Assembly: GCF_000972495.1 (NCBI RefSeq) | Contig: NZ_LATM01000015.1 | Coordinates: 62,001 to 126,000, forward strand | DNA: 64,000 bases | Reading direction: 5' to 3' | Source of the DNA: Hymenobacter terrenus | GTDB lineage: Bacteria > Bacteroidota > Bacteroidia > Cytophagales > Hymenobacteraceae | Program-made: the position numbers and the translations under genes | Shown here: positions 34,877 through 44,271 of the stretch, piece after piece | How positions within the stretch are numbered: position 1 is the first letter of the stretch | Layout: each line of letters begins with the position of its first letter | Notes under the pieces: model-generated | What the model saw: the letters and a program-made list of their open reading frames with translations, nothing else | Told to the model about the DNA's origin: nothing | Database searches by the model: none

Positions 34877-35443
34877 TTAGCGCGTCGTCGAGCCGCTGGT
34901 GCTACCCGCTGTGCTGCCACCCGAAGTGCTGCTGCTTGAGGTACTGCCGCCTTTAGAATGTCCGCTTTTTGAACCGCTACCTTTCGAGCCACTATCTTTT
35001 GAGCTGCCGCTGGTCGATGAGCCCGACGTGTGGTCGCTGCTATGCGTCCGCCCCGACGTGCTGCTGCCCGCAGTGGAGCCGCTGCTGCCTGAGGTACTGC
35101 CGCCGGTGGTAGAACCCGTCGAGCTACTGGTGCTACCGCCCGTCGAGCCGGAGGTATTGCTACCGGTTGAGCCAGCGGTGGTACCGGCAGTAGAACCGCT
35201 GGTAGAACCAGCCGTGCTAGCTGCGGACCGCGCCCCCGAAGCACCGCTGGTAGAACCCGAAGTACTACCCGCCGTAGAGCCGCTAGTGGTGCCCTGACCA
35301 TCTTTAGCGCCCCAGATTGGGCGGCCAGGAACAGCCGTTAAAGCGGCGGCTGAGCTGGGTTGAGTCGTCAGGCCAAGGTCGAGAACTAAGGCCATTGCCC
35401 CGATGGCGAGTGCCCATGGCGGCATTAAAATGTGCTTTTTCAT
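34877..35443 (-). CDS. Ser/Gly/Thr-repeat exported protein
   Basis: A 188-residue protein with a hydrophobic N-terminal segment (PPWALAIGAMALVLDLGL), followed by a short unique stretch (AVPGRPIWGAKDGQG) and ~130 residues of TSGSTAGST-type repeats. Near residues 130-165 the repeats become His/Lys/Asp-containing (GRTHSSDHTSG, GSKGSGSKSGHSKGG). No lipobox is seen, unlike its two neighbours. No family recognised. It is likely exported and intrinsically disordered. The three such genes within 3.2 kb suggest local duplication with repeat expansion. Confidence 0.65.
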   Translation of the reverse strand: MKKHILMPPWALAIGAMALVLDLGLTTQPSSAAALTAVPGRPIWGAKDGQGTTSGSTAGSTSGSTSGASGARSAASTAGSTSGSTAGTTAGSTGSNTSGSTGGSTSSSTGSTTGGSTSGSSGSTAGSSTSGRTHSSDHTSGSSTSGSSKDSGSKGSGSKSGHSKGGSTSSSSTSGGSTAGSTSGSTTR

Positions 35444-35512
35444 AGCTCAGAAAGAAGTAGTGGAAAGGAATGTAGGGAAGAGGTAGAAGCCAAAAGTCGG
35501 CTGGCGCAGCGA

Positions 35513-35926
35513 CTATTGACCGCCCGTGCTGCCGCTGGTAGAGCCAGCAGTGCTACCACCTGTCGAGCCGTCGGTGCTACCGCCCGCACTGCCCGCACCG
35601 GAGGTGCTGCCACCCGCACCACCTGCACCGGCAGTGCTGCCGCCTGTATCGCCAGAGCCACTGGTTGAGCCTGCACCGCCAGCCGTAGAGCCGCCACCAG
35701 CCGCACCCGAAGTGCTGGCATCGGAGGCACCTCCTGCTGAGCCCGAGCCGCTCATGCTGCCCGAACCGCCGCTAGCCGAGTCAGTGCTCATGCTGGATTC
35801 GGTGCCCGAAGCGCCCGAGCTGCCGGCGTCGCCGCCACCCGAATTGTTTTTGGATTCACAAGCGCCCAATAGCGCGGTGCCTAGCACTAGCGTGGCCAAG
35901 AATGCTGGAGATTTTTTGGTAAACAT
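35513..35926 (-). CDS. Gly/Ser/Ala-repeat lipoprotein
   Basis: A 137-residue protein with lipobox LGAC (Cys23) followed by ESKNNSGGGDAG. The remainder is Gly/Ser/Ala/Thr low-complexity sequence with scattered Asp and Glu (SSMSTDSASGG, GSGDTGGSTAG), the repeats becoming more regular (GGSTDGSTGG) toward the end. The charged residues just after the Cys may mark it for the cell surface. No folded domain. It is the first of two head-to-tail repeat genes (next stop-to-start gap 69 bp). Confidence 0.7.
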   Translation of the reverse strand: MFTKKSPAFLATLVLGTALLGACESKNNSGGGDAGSSGASGTESSMSTDSASGGSGSMSGSGSAGGASDASTSGAAGGGSTAGGAGSTSGSGDTGGSTAGAGGAGGSTSGAGSAGGSTDGSTGGSTAGSTSGSTGGQ

Positions 35927-36163
35927 CGTTATGAAAGGTTGGTTTGGCTAGCTATACGGCCATCCGGCAATGAGTTACGGTTGGAAAAACCCGTATTTTT
36001 TTCGATATAACTACGTAGTAGCCAGCGCAAGACCGGCTGCTGCCACTGATGCTCAAGCAATTCAGCCGCGCCAACTGCTGCGCCTGCTGCCCCACTGCTG
36101 AACCTGCTGCTTGGCTCCGCGTTAGTGCTTCTGCCGGGCGGCTGCCCGCGCCGTCCTCTTTAT

Positions 36164-36580
36164 ATGCCCCATTCTGCTCCCGACACCATTCTTTTCGATG
36201 GCGTATGCAACCTCTGCAACGGCTTCGTGCAATTTGTCATTCGCCACGACCCCCAGGGCCATTTCCACTTCGCCGCCCTGCAAAGCGAAGCCGCCCAACG
36301 CCTGCTCACCGAGCGGGGCATCGTGCCCGCCACCCTGCCCACTGAGCCCGAATCGGTACTGCTGCTAAGCAGTGGGCAGTTGTATTCGCACTCCACGGCG
36401 GTGCTGCGCATTGCCGGCCAGTTGGGGGGCGTGTGGCGCCTAGCGGGCGTGGGCTGGGTGCTGCCCCGTCCCTGGCGCGATGCCTTATATCGCTTTGTGG
36501 CCCGCCACCGCTACCGCTGGTTTGGGCGCCAGGAAAGCTGCATGCTGCCCACCCCGGCCCTAAAAGCGCGTTTTTTATAG
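36164..36580 (+). CDS. DCC-family (DUF393) thiol-disulfide oxidoreductase
   Basis: A 138-residue protein from the ATG at 36164. ILFDGVCNLCNGFVQFVIRH contains the Asp12 and Cys15-x-x-Cys18 that define the DCC family, followed by FHFAALQSEAAQRLL and LYSHSTAVLRIAGQLGG. A C-terminal hydrophobic run precedes RHRYRWFGRQESCMLP. Members are thioredoxin-like and frequently encoded beside HTTM or gamma-carboxylase-like genes, as here at 3.2 kb distance. Redox partner unknown. The gene ends 15 bp from the convergent hydrolase gene. Confidence 0.9.
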   Translation: MPHSAPDTILFDGVCNLCNGFVQFVIRHDPQGHFHFAALQSEAAQRLLTERGIVPATLPTEPESVLLLSSGQLYSHSTAVLRIAGQLGGVWRLAGVGWVLPRPWRDALYRFVARHRYRWFGRQESCMLPTPALKARFL

Positions 36581-36594
36581 CACCCTGTTCCTGC

Positions 36595-37848
36595 TCATTT
36601 GGTTGTTGAGGGTCGGGCCCGGCGGCATTCAGCCTCGTACACCCGCCGGCCCAAGTCCCGCATAAAGGGGAAACCGATGGTGTCGTACTCGTATTTGTCA
36701 TCATTCAGTATCCCATCGGCATTCACATACAGCACGGCGCTGAGCAGAAATTCGACACCCTTATCGGCATCCACGATGTAAGCATTATCGATAAGAAAGC
36801 CGTAGGCCTGGCCAATCTTATTATACACGCGCACTCCCGGCGGCAGTGGGGCAATGCCGCCACCACCCAGCAAAAACTTAGCGTAGGTATCCGGGTAATG
36901 CCCGGCGTCGTAGCGCGGGTGCGGGCTTTCGCGGGGTAGCTGCGACAGCGCCTCCCGCAGCAGCGCATAGTCGGCCGGGTCCAAGCGCAGGCGGCGGGCC
37001 GGCGGCACGGTTTCAGGAAATAATACGGCTTGCAGCAGGCGCTGCAAGTCGGGCAGCGAAAAGGCGTTTTTCTGGCTGAAATCCAATGGCCTGGGCACCA
37101 CTTGGGAGCCTTGCAGGTGGGCCTGCCCGATGCTTTCGTCGCGTAGCCGCAGCCGGGGCCACGGCCCGCCGTAAAATGCAGCGGGCTGCTCGTATAGCCG
37201 CTGCGTGGCCGCCGTATCGGCGTAGAAAGCCACCGGGTTGGTGTGCCGACTAGCAGGCTCCTGGTCGCCCACGGCCAGGCGGTGCAGCAGGCGGCTATCA
37301 TGCAAGCCCAGCCGGCGCAGGCCCGCGTTCAGTTCTGCCGGCCCTACCAACTCGTAGAGCCGGTTGAAGGCATCATTGTCACTCACAAGCAAAGCCTTGC
37401 GCACGTAATTGGCTACGCTGGGCCGTCTGGTAGCCGAGGAAGTATCCCGCCGTACCCGGGTCTGCCCCGCAAAGGCCGAGTCCGTCAGCATCACCGATTC
37501 AGCGGTTAGGGCCGGGATTTGCGCATTCAGGGCTCGTAGTTCTTCCAAGGCTAACGCCGCACCAGCCAGCTTCACGGCGCTGGCCGGGTAGAAGTACTCC
37601 CGGGGCCGCAGCCGATAGCCATAGCGCCGAAAATGCGGCTGGCCCGCCGCGTCGCGGCGGATACGCGTGTATAGAATCTGGAGGCGGTAGGCACCGGGGT
37701 GCGCCAGCACCCGGCGCAGGCCGGTGGTATCATGACGCAACAGGTGGCGCAGCGGGTTGCCGAATACTTGCGCCGCACCGGGTGCCGGCCGCGCCAGCAA
37801 CACCAGAAGTGCCAGCGTCCTCCACATCATTCGCTGCAATGAGGCCAT
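36595..37848 (-). CDS. Class A beta-lactamase-fold serine hydrolase, exported
   Basis: A 417-residue protein from the ATG at 37848, with a signal peptide ending PGAAQ (~27). An upstream ATG at 37902 adds 18 residues and is less likely. ASAVK (Ser90-x-x-Lys93) is the nucleophile motif, SDNDAFN (156-162) the SDN-like loop, and YNKIGQAYG stands where KTG is expected, with Ile for Thr. The insertion-rich chain is much longer than true beta-lactamases (~290), so a peptidase or penicillin-binding-like role is more plausible than drug resistance. Its GC content matches the surroundings, unlike the beta-lactamase at 13286. Confidence 0.82.
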   Translation of the reverse strand: MASLQRMMWRTLALLVLLARPAPGAAQVFGNPLRHLLRHDTTGLRRVLAHPGAYRLQILYTRIRRDAAGQPHFRRYGYRLRPREYFYPASAVKLAGAALALEELRALNAQIPALTAESVMLTDSAFAGQTRVRRDTSSATRRPSVANYVRKALLVSDNDAFNRLYELVGPAELNAGLRRLGLHDSRLLHRLAVGDQEPASRHTNPVAFYADTAATQRLYEQPAAFYGGPWPRLRLRDESIGQAHLQGSQVVPRPLDFSQKNAFSLPDLQRLLQAVLFPETVPPARRLRLDPADYALLREALSQLPRESPHPRYDAGHYPDTYAKFLLGGGGIAPLPPGVRVYNKIGQAYGFLIDNAYIVDADKGVEFLLSAVLYVNADGILNDDKYEYDTIGFPFMRDLGRRVYEAECRRARPSTTK

Positions 37849-37990
37849 GCGGTAATAGGGCTTATTGTTGTAAATGGCGGATTGATACATTAAGAGCTTC
37901 ATTCACAATTTATTAGAAAGGACCGCTCCAAAACAGCCGTAAGAAGGCAATTCCAGGCAATCAAGCAAACATCTGGTTCCTTAATCCAAA

Positions 37991-38100
37991 AAGAATTTCC
38001 TTTCTGAGCTGAGCAAGTCCTAGCCCTTATCTCTATTATGGTGCTAATAATCAATGATTTGGTTGCTCAGCGCGTCAATCCGCTTGTTTGTAAGTTTGTA
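37991..38100. repeat. ~110-bp direct repeat, copy A
   Basis: This stretch aligns along its length with 38875-38983: both begin AAG(A/G)ATTTCCTTTCTGA, share GCAAGTC and TAATAA in the middle, and end in similar GTCAAT(C/T)CGCT(T/C)GTTTG(T/C)AAG tracts. Copy A lies upstream of the DUF2846 gene. The rest of the 37849-38308 gap shows no gene. Confidence 0.65.
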
Positions 38101-38308
38101 AAAAGCCCCACTTTGCCGGGTGGCTTCGCCTGCCAACTGGCTAAGCCACTTGGTCAGGCAAGCTAGCCGGAGAAATTTACCCCACCATACAACCCTTTGT
38201 TCTGTGGCGCCCTCATGCCTGCAATGGCCCCGTGCTAACTGGGGTTGAAGAACTCCTAAAGCGGGCTTTTTACTTAATCTAGCCACCAAAATCCTCACTC
38301 ACTTTTTA

Positions 38309-38755
38309 ATGAAATCTGTGAAAACTGCTGTTAACCATTTCCTGACCGTAGGCTTACTCCTCACAAGTACCGCCTTTCAACCTGCTGTCCCACCCCCCGA
38401 TAACGTTGCAACTGTGTACATCTACCGAAATGGCCGGTATAGAGGGGCCCCTCTTAATCACACTATTTATATCAATGGGGTGAAGGTTTGCAAACTCAGC
38501 AATAAGCGATACATTGAATACAAAGCCAGTCCGGGAACGCTAGATATTATAGCTCAAAGCGGTGGGATAGAAGTCCTTAAATTTGAAACCGCTTTGAAAT
38601 TGCCGGTCGAGGCCGGTCACACTTATTACGTGCGCGGCAAGTTGAAAACGGGCCTTGTTCACTCAAGCCTTGAGCTCTCGGAAGTGGCCGAAAATATTGC
38701 CAAGCCCGATATTGCCAAGCTCACGGTTGACAGATGTCAACAGGATGACAAGTAA
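38309..38755 (+). CDS. DUF2846 domain protein, exported
   Basis: A 148-residue protein: signal-like N-terminus (FLTVGLLLTSTAFQ), then a beta-rich DUF2846 domain with TVYIYRNGRYRGAPLNHTIY, GVKVCKLSNKRYIEY and HTYYVRGKLKTGLVHSSLEL. The domain is a small PEGA-like sandwich found in lipoproteins and surface proteins; here no lipobox is present. Function unknown. It is flanked by both copies of a ~110-bp repeat (37991 and 38875), so the gene may have moved or been duplicated with them. Confidence 0.8.
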   Translation: MKSVKTAVNHFLTVGLLLTSTAFQPAVPPPDNVATVYIYRNGRYRGAPLNHTIYINGVKVCKLSNKRYIEYKASPGTLDIIAQSGGIEVLKFETALKLPVEAGHTYYVRGKLKTGLVHSSLELSEVAENIAKPDIAKLTVDRCQQDDK

Positions 38756-38859
38756 GAACTAATTAGGGACTCTCTCAGGAGACGAAGTATGGAGGGGTTC
38801 TTCCTACAAAGTAGCGGAAGTAAACGCTAAGCCGTACTTCCCTGATATTGAAACCCCTT

Positions 38860-38901
38860 ACTTGCTTGATCAGAAAGGATTTCCTTTCTGATCAAGCAAG
38901 T
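38860..38901. repeat. 42-bp palindrome within repeat copy B
   Basis: ACTTGCTTGATCAGAAAGGA and its exact reverse complement flank a TT centre (20-bp arms). It overlaps the start of the direct repeat copy B; copy A has lost this symmetry. No U-tract follows, so it is not a typical terminator, although it lies 100 bp past the DUF2846 stop. Confidence 0.75.
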
Positions 38902-38983
38902 CGTGCACTCTACTTCTGCCAGAGCATTAATAAGCAGCCATTTAATTGCTTAGCTTGTCAATTCGCTCGTTTGCAAGATTTAT
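38875..38983. repeat. ~110-bp direct repeat, copy B
   Basis: Partner of 37991-38100. It lies upstream of the M43 protease gene, as copy A lies upstream of the DUF2846 gene, so both may carry a leader or promoter. No gene is visible in the 38756-39103 gap. Confidence 0.65.
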
Positions 38984-39103
38984 AGACTGGCAATCATTAG
39001 CTTGACCTACTTCTTCACCACCCCAACCAACCCTTCCGGCATTACCATCCTCAGTGGCTACACAACTCCAACAACCTATTTCTGCTTTCTTCCACCAGTT
39101 TTC

Positions 39104-41272
39104 ATGTTAAAAAACTTCTATTCCTCACTGTTAATTGCTGCTCTCACCCTGACCGCCTTAGGGGCTAACGCGCAAGGCCAACTCGATAAAGGCAACCGCG
39201 AGTGGTGTGGTACGACGGCCGAGCGGGAGCGCTACTTCACGGCGCATCCGGGCGCCCGTGCGGCCGAACAGGCACTCTACCAGCGGCTGAAGGCCATGCC
39301 CTCGCTTGAGCAGCGTGGCCCGGCCGCCGCTCCCGACGTGACCATTCCGGTCGTAGTACACATCATCCATGCCGGTAGGGCCGACAACATTAGCGACCAG
39401 CAAGTCGATAGGGCTATCGGCCAACTCAACGCCGATTTTCAGAAACTAAATACCGATGCCTCCCAGACCATTCCGCTGTTTCAGCCCATTGCGGCTTCGG
39501 TAGGTTTCCAGTTTCGATTGGCCAAGAAGGACCCTAACGGCAATTGTACTACCGGCATTACCCGTCACTACGCCCCCACGCTCGTGCACGACGACTTATC
39601 GGGCACGGTACAGGCCTTGTCTACCTGGGACCCCGTCCGCTACTTGAACATTTGGGTGGTGAGCACCATCGGGCCATTCGATGCTCTTGCGGGCTACGTA
39701 GCCCCGCCCGTGAACCCGACCAATCCGCGCGACGGCTTTACCATACGCAACGACCGGTTTGACGACCAAAACACCATTAATCCTTCACTGTCTCAGCCCC
39801 GGACTAGCACCCATGAAATTGGCCACTATTTTGGCCTGCAACATACCTGGGGGCCTAATAACAACCCGGAAGTACCAGGCTACTGCGGCGATACCGATAA
39901 CGTGGCCGACACCCCTGCCACCAACGGTACCTTCACCTGCAACCTGGCTTATGCCCCATGCGGTGCCATTGCCAACGTGCAAAACTACATGGACTACTCC
40001 GGGTGCCCGACCATGTTTACTGAGGGTCAAAAAACGCTGATGCGTAATGTACTTACGGCTGTCCGGCCCGTGCTTGTTAGCCAAGCTAATCTGGTGGCTA
40101 CCGGCACTAATGACGGCTACGTGGCGCCCGGCTGCGCCCCAATTGCGGCCTTCTTCCTGGCTCCGGGCTCTAGCGATAATGTGTGCGTGAACACGCCCGT
40201 GACCTTGCGCGACTACTCTTCAAATTTCACGGCCGCGGGCGGGGTACTCACGCACGCCTGGTCGTTCCCAGGTGGCACCCCCGCCACGGCCACCGGCCCT
40301 ACTGCGACTGTGGCTTATGCTACCGCTGGGTTTTATACCGTAACCGAAACCGTGAGTAACAGCTTCGGGAGTAGCTCGGCCACCACCACCATTCGGGTAG
40401 ATGGCCCGACGGGGGGCGAAACGGCGCCATTCAGGCAGTCGTTTGAAGATCCCAACTTCCCCGACCTGTTCCCCGCACCGACGCTGCGCAATTATGAGTT
40501 GTCGGGAGAGACCATTTCTGGGCCGGCACCGTTCCGCTGGCAGCGGCAAACCACCTTTCCCGCCGCGGATGGCAGTGCCTACCTCGTCGTGAACAATCGC
40601 CTGCAACCAGCCACTGTTATCACCCGGCTTATCACTCCTAATATCAATCTGGCGGACTTGACCGGCCCCGCAGTGCTCAGCTTTGCCCGCGCCTACGCGC
40701 TGCGCACGGCCGCCAGCGATGGCCGACTGCGCATCTCCTTCAGCAACGATTGCGGCATCAATTGGTCGTCCCCGCTAATATTGCGGGCAGCGGCTCTTAG
40801 CACCCAAGGGCTCACGCCAATCGACGGCTACACGCCCACTGCTCCCTCCGACTGGCAAACCCTGATAGTGCCTATTCCTGCGCTGTACCAGGGCAGCAGC
40901 ATATTCAAGGTTCGCGTGGAAATGTTTAGCGGTTTCACTTCGGATAATGACTTCTTCCTGGATGACCTACGCGTGACGAGCCCCGTGGCAACCACAACTA
41001 CTGCCCTAACCCGCCACGGCATCAGCGTCTATCCCAACCCGCTCACCAACGAAACCGCCGTGCATCTCAACTTGACTGCTACCACCCAAGTGCGGGTGCA
41101 CCTCACCGACATGCTCGGCCGCGAGGTGCTCGCGCTGCCGGCTAAAACGTATGGTGTGGGTGCCCAGACCTTGCCTCTACCAACTGCTGGCCAACCCCTA
41201 AAAGCCGGCGTGTACGTGATGCACATCGGGCTCAATGGGGAAATTTTTACCAGTAAATTAACGGTGAGATAA
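39104..41272 (+). CDS. M43-family zinc metalloprotease with PKD and T9SS sorting domain
   Basis: A 722-residue secreted protease from the ATG at 39104 (signal peptide LTALGANAQ). HEIGHYFGLQH at 237-247 is the extended HExxHxxGxxH zinc site of the M43 cytophagalysin family; NYMDYSGC further on is the Met-turn. Pairs of Cys in CGDTDN and FTCNLAYAPC fit the family's disulfides. A PKD domain (~345-425; FPGGTPATATGPTATVAY, FYTVTETV), a jelly-roll module (~440-640) and a type A T9SS sorting domain (ISVYPNPLTNETAVHL to LTVR) follow. It is thus exported and released or attached by T9SS. Confidence 0.93.
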   Translation: MLKNFYSSLLIAALTLTALGANAQGQLDKGNREWCGTTAERERYFTAHPGARAAEQALYQRLKAMPSLEQRGPAAAPDVTIPVVVHIIHAGRADNISDQQVDRAIGQLNADFQKLNTDASQTIPLFQPIAASVGFQFRLAKKDPNGNCTTGITRHYAPTLVHDDLSGTVQALSTWDPVRYLNIWVVSTIGPFDALAGYVAPPVNPTNPRDGFTIRNDRFDDQNTINPSLSQPRTSTHEIGHYFGLQHTWGPNNNPEVPGYCGDTDNVADTPATNGTFTCNLAYAPCGAIANVQNYMDYSGCPTMFTEGQKTLMRNVLTAVRPVLVSQANLVATGTNDGYVAPGCAPIAAFFLAPGSSDNVCVNTPVTLRDYSSNFTAAGGVLTHAWSFPGGTPATATGPTATVAYATAGFYTVTETVSNSFGSSSATTTIRVDGPTGGETAPFRQSFEDPNFPDLFPAPTLRNYELSGETISGPAPFRWQRQTTFPAADGSAYLVVNNRLQPATVITRLITPNINLADLTGPAVLSFARAYALRTAASDGRLRISFSNDCGINWSSPLILRAAALSTQGLTPIDGYTPTAPSDWQTLIVPIPALYQGSSIFKVRVEMFSGFTSDNDFFLDDLRVTSPVATTTTALTRHGISVYPNPLTNETAVHLNLTATTQVRVHLTDMLGREVLALPAKTYGVGAQTLPLPTAGQPLKAGVYVMHIGLNGEIFTSKLTVR

Positions 41273-41771
41273 CTTCATTAGGATTATTTTCTCCCCTACA
41301 GACTGCTAAAAGGTCACTACAATCCGTAACGTATCCTTTCTTATTAGCAGTCGCTTTACAGCCCTACTTATTAGTATCAAGTTGCGCAGTTGCCGCTATG
41401 CGCTAACTAGTTTATTAGTATGGTTGGAGTAGCAGCGCTACTTCACCTTTTACCGAAATGATAGATGGTGAGTAGGCCAAATAGCCCCAGATGCAGATAG
41501 AACAAGATGGTATCTTTCTGTTAGGCTGGTCAGCAGTTAAGACTGGCAGTGGCATGCCGCAACATTTGATGCAAGGAATAGTAAAGACTTAGGTCAACGC
41601 TAGAATTGCCGATGAACTTCACGCCACTCGCCACAATGAGGTCCTATATAAATAGCATCTGGCAACCAATAATTTGAACTAAATTCAAAATTTCCAACTA
41701 ACATTTCCGGCTTTACGGAGCAAATCATTCTTTAACCCTAATCACTTTTCTTTTTACCCCCGTTTTTACTC
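41273..41771. other. 500-bp gap before the T9SS cargo array
   Basis: AT-rich, no convincing gene. The last ~60 bp (GAGCAAATCATT...CTAATCACTTTTC) are repeated before the second array gene at ~43225-43285, so the duplication unit includes the leader. Confidence 0.5.
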
Positions 41772-42716
41772 ATGAAGACAATTTTTCGCTCCCTGCTAGC
41801 CGTTGTGGCTGGCATCAGTCTGCTCGCTATTGCCCCGACGCAGGCCCAAACTATCCCCAACGGCTCATTCGATAACTGGCAGACCCGAACGACCGCAGTA
41901 TTACCTGGTGTTGAAGCCCCCACGAACTGGCTGACCACCGACGACATTGCTAGTTCTCAATTATCACAGCAGTTACCCTTTAGCATCGGTACCGTCATAA
42001 AGACAGCGACGGCTCGTACAGGCCCCTTTGCCGCTCAGCTTCAAACGCAGAACCTAGGAGGTGATTCGGTTCCAGGTCTTCTGTTGTTGGGCAACTCACT
42101 AAAAGGTGGAGCTGACATTCCAGGGGGCCTACCATTCACAAGCCGCCCCACGAGCCTACAGTTTCACTACCAGCTTAGTGGTGCGCAAGCTGTGAACGAT
42201 TCAGCAGGTGTGCAGGTGCAGCTCACCCGCCAGGTTGGTGGCAACGCCGTAGTCATAGCAGAAGCCGTTTATTTTATTCCCGCCTTGGCATCAACCTATA
42301 CGCTAGCTACAGTGCCCTTGCAGTATTTATCGACACTCACTCCTGATTCGGTAAGTATCGGCTTTGGCTCCGGATTCGCCAACAATATCAATTCCGGCAC
42401 TGTCTTTCGGATAGACGATGTCTCCTTCACGGGCACAGTCACCGCGACGCGCAATACGGAAGTAGCTGCCGCCATCAGCGTTTCGCCCAACCCCAGCCCC
42501 GATGGCCGCTACGTGCTCAGCACGTCCCAAGCCGGTCTATTGGCCGCCCCGCTCACCGTGCTCGATGCCACCGGCCGCGTAGTGCGCCGTGAAACCGCTC
42601 CTAATGGGGCGGCCCTGGCCACCCGTGCGCTTGATTTGAGCAGCCTGCCCCTGGGTATGTACACTATCCAGCTCTTCACCAATCAAGGGCTCGTTACCCG
42701 AAAGCTGACCCGATAA
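41772..42716 (+). CDS. T9SS cargo protein, array member 1
   Basis: A 314-residue secreted protein: signal peptide to AQAQ (~26), then TIPNGSFDNWQTR, the opening of a jelly-roll domain like those in glycan-associated Bacteroidota proteins (~27-215), and a type A sorting domain from ISVSPNPSPDGRYVL to RKLTR. No catalytic motif is seen. The first 40 codons are nearly identical in DNA to array member 2 and the last ~220 bases nearly identical to members 2 and 3, while the middle diverges. Possible roles are adhesion or binding; unproven. Confidence 0.85.
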   Translation: MKTIFRSLLAVVAGISLLAIAPTQAQTIPNGSFDNWQTRTTAVLPGVEAPTNWLTTDDIASSQLSQQLPFSIGTVIKTATARTGPFAAQLQTQNLGGDSVPGLLLLGNSLKGGADIPGGLPFTSRPTSLQFHYQLSGAQAVNDSAGVQVQLTRQVGGNAVVIAEAVYFIPALASTYTLATVPLQYLSTLTPDSVSIGFGSGFANNINSGTVFRIDDVSFTGTVTATRNTEVAAAISVSPNPSPDGRYVLSTSQAGLLAAPLTVLDATGRVVRRETAPNGAALATRALDLSSLPLGMYTIQLFTNQGLVTRKLTR

Positions 42717-42739
42717 GTCCCCGGTTGGCACTACCTTCG

Positions 42740-42773
42740 CCCCCGTTGCATCTATGCAGCGGGGGCCTTTTTT
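42740..42773 (+). terminator. Terminator of array member 1
   Basis: CCCCCGTTGCAT pairs with ATGCAGCGGGGG (one mismatch) before a T-tract, 24 bp after the stop. A nearly identical hairpin follows array member 3. Confidence 0.85.
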
Positions 42774-43286
42774 CGAAAGGTGGGCTTGGGCTGCTATGAC
42801 TGGTAGCCGCAACTCGTTAGGAGGGCATTACCAATAGAGTAGCAGGCTGAAAGAACTGACTATCTCTTTCGATTACGATAAGAAAGCCTCTCACTGAGCG
42901 ACTGAAGGTGCACTGCTTGGTTTTGAACTCATTGAATTGGGCGACGAAGCAATGAGAGTGGGTAGCGCCGTGATTGAAATTGAAGGTAGTGGCGGCCCAA
43001 TTAAATGTGTTCTGGTGTGGGCCAGTGGTATCATGTCGCAACATCTGGCGTAGCCAACTAACTAGTAAGGGGTTGCGCCAGGGCTGGCATCGTCAGCAAC
43101 AATATTTCCAGCGTCCTTCATGCTATCTGCCGAAATAAAATCATGCAGCACTTATATACTGTTAGTCGTGTCCTTAATTTAATTTTACCCCCAGCCAACC
43201 TTCCCAGCATTCTTGGCCTCATTGAGCAAATCATTTCCTAATCACTTTTCTTTTTACCCCTTTTCATTTTACTCCTGTTTTTACTC
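42774..43286. other. Gap inside the T9SS cargo array
   Basis: No gene recognised; a 75-codon minus-strand frame at 42817-43044 lacks protein-like composition. Short similarity of 43018-43050 to 41535-41560 (CAGTGG..CATG.CGCAACAT) hints that both gaps derive from one duplicated sequence. Confidence 0.4.
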
Positions 43287-44246
43287 ATGAAGACAATTTT
43301 TCGCTCCCTGCTGGCTGTTGCAGCTGGTATCAGTTTGCTCGCTATTGCTCCGGCGCAAGCCCAAACCGTCCCCAACGCCTCGCTTGATAACTGGGCCGTT
43401 CGCAATGGCAACGAAACGCCTGTCAACTGGTTGGTAACAAATGACGTGTTACCTTTCTTGCTCCCGTTTCCTATCCCAGGACTGAACGTCAACAATGTCA
43501 CCAAAAGCACAGCTGTTAGTAATGGTTCTTTTGCTGCGCAGTTGCAGACAACCAATGTCAATACTGTGGCCGGAACCTTTGCGGTGCCCGCAGTCCTAGT
43601 ATTGGGCACCCGAATTAATCCTAATTCCGACCCCGCTTCAGACGATAACATTCCAGGAGGACTCCCATTCACGAGCCGCCCGACGCAGTTCCAGTTCGAC
43701 TACCAACTGACCGGGCCCAACGCACTCGCTGATGATGCGACCGTATCTGTTCAGTTGACTCGCACAGTGAACGGCAACGTAACGGTAATTGCCGAAATAG
43801 AAGAGACTCTCCAGCCGTCTGCCACCTACACGACATTGTCGTTGCCTCTTCAGTATAATTCTGCTGACCAGCCGGATACTGTGCGTATCGGATTTATCTC
43901 AGGCAATATCGAAACTGCCACAGCCGGTACCACGCTGCTGGTTGACAATATTTCCTTCACGGGCACAGTCACCGCGACCCGCAATGCCGCACTGGCCGCC
44001 GCTATCAGCGTCTCGCCCAACCCCAGCCCCGATGGCCGCTACGTGCTTAACACTACCCAAACCGGCCTGCTGGCCTCCCCACTCACCGTGCTCGATGCCA
44101 CCGGCCGCGTGGTGCGCCGCGAAGCAGCTCCGGGTGGAGCCGTCTTGGCCACCCGTGCGCTTGATTTGAGCGACCTGCCCGTAGGTCTGTACACCCTCCA
44201 GCTCTTCACCAACCAAGGATTCGTTACCCGAAAGCTGACTCGGTAA
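43287..44246 (+). CDS. T9SS cargo protein, array member 2
   Basis: A 319-residue paralogue of its neighbours with the same layout: signal peptide, NASLDNWAVRNG opening, jelly-roll domain and sorting domain (AAISVSPNPSPDGRYVLN, RKLTR end). Compared with member 1 the middle differs strongly (residues ~45-140 share little beyond NIPGGLPFTSRPTQ), whereas both ends are almost the same at DNA level. This pattern points to gene conversion or diversifying selection on the middle. It has its own terminator, so each gene is probably a separate transcript. Confidence 0.85.
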   Translation: MKTIFRSLLAVAAGISLLAIAPAQAQTVPNASLDNWAVRNGNETPVNWLVTNDVLPFLLPFPIPGLNVNNVTKSTAVSNGSFAAQLQTTNVNTVAGTFAVPAVLVLGTRINPNSDPASDDNIPGGLPFTSRPTQFQFDYQLTGPNALADDATVSVQLTRTVNGNVTVIAEIEETLQPSATYTTLSLPLQYNSADQPDTVRIGFISGNIETATAGTTLLVDNISFTGTVTATRNAALAAAISVSPNPSPDGRYVLNTTQTGLLASPLTVLDATGRVVRREAAPGGAVLATRALDLSDLPVGLYTLQLFTNQGFVTRKLTR

Positions 44247-44271
44247 GTTCTTTCAACTTTTTTACAAAAAT

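Noticed and set aside
36595-37848. Antibiotic-resistance beta-lactamase
   Set aside because: KTG is replaced by KIG, the chain is over 100 residues too long and its composition is native, so a peptidase-like role is more likely.
42817-43044. 75-codon minus-strand frame inside the T9SS array
   Set aside because: I considered a transposase remnant, but no DDE or helix-turn-helix pattern could be found on either strand.
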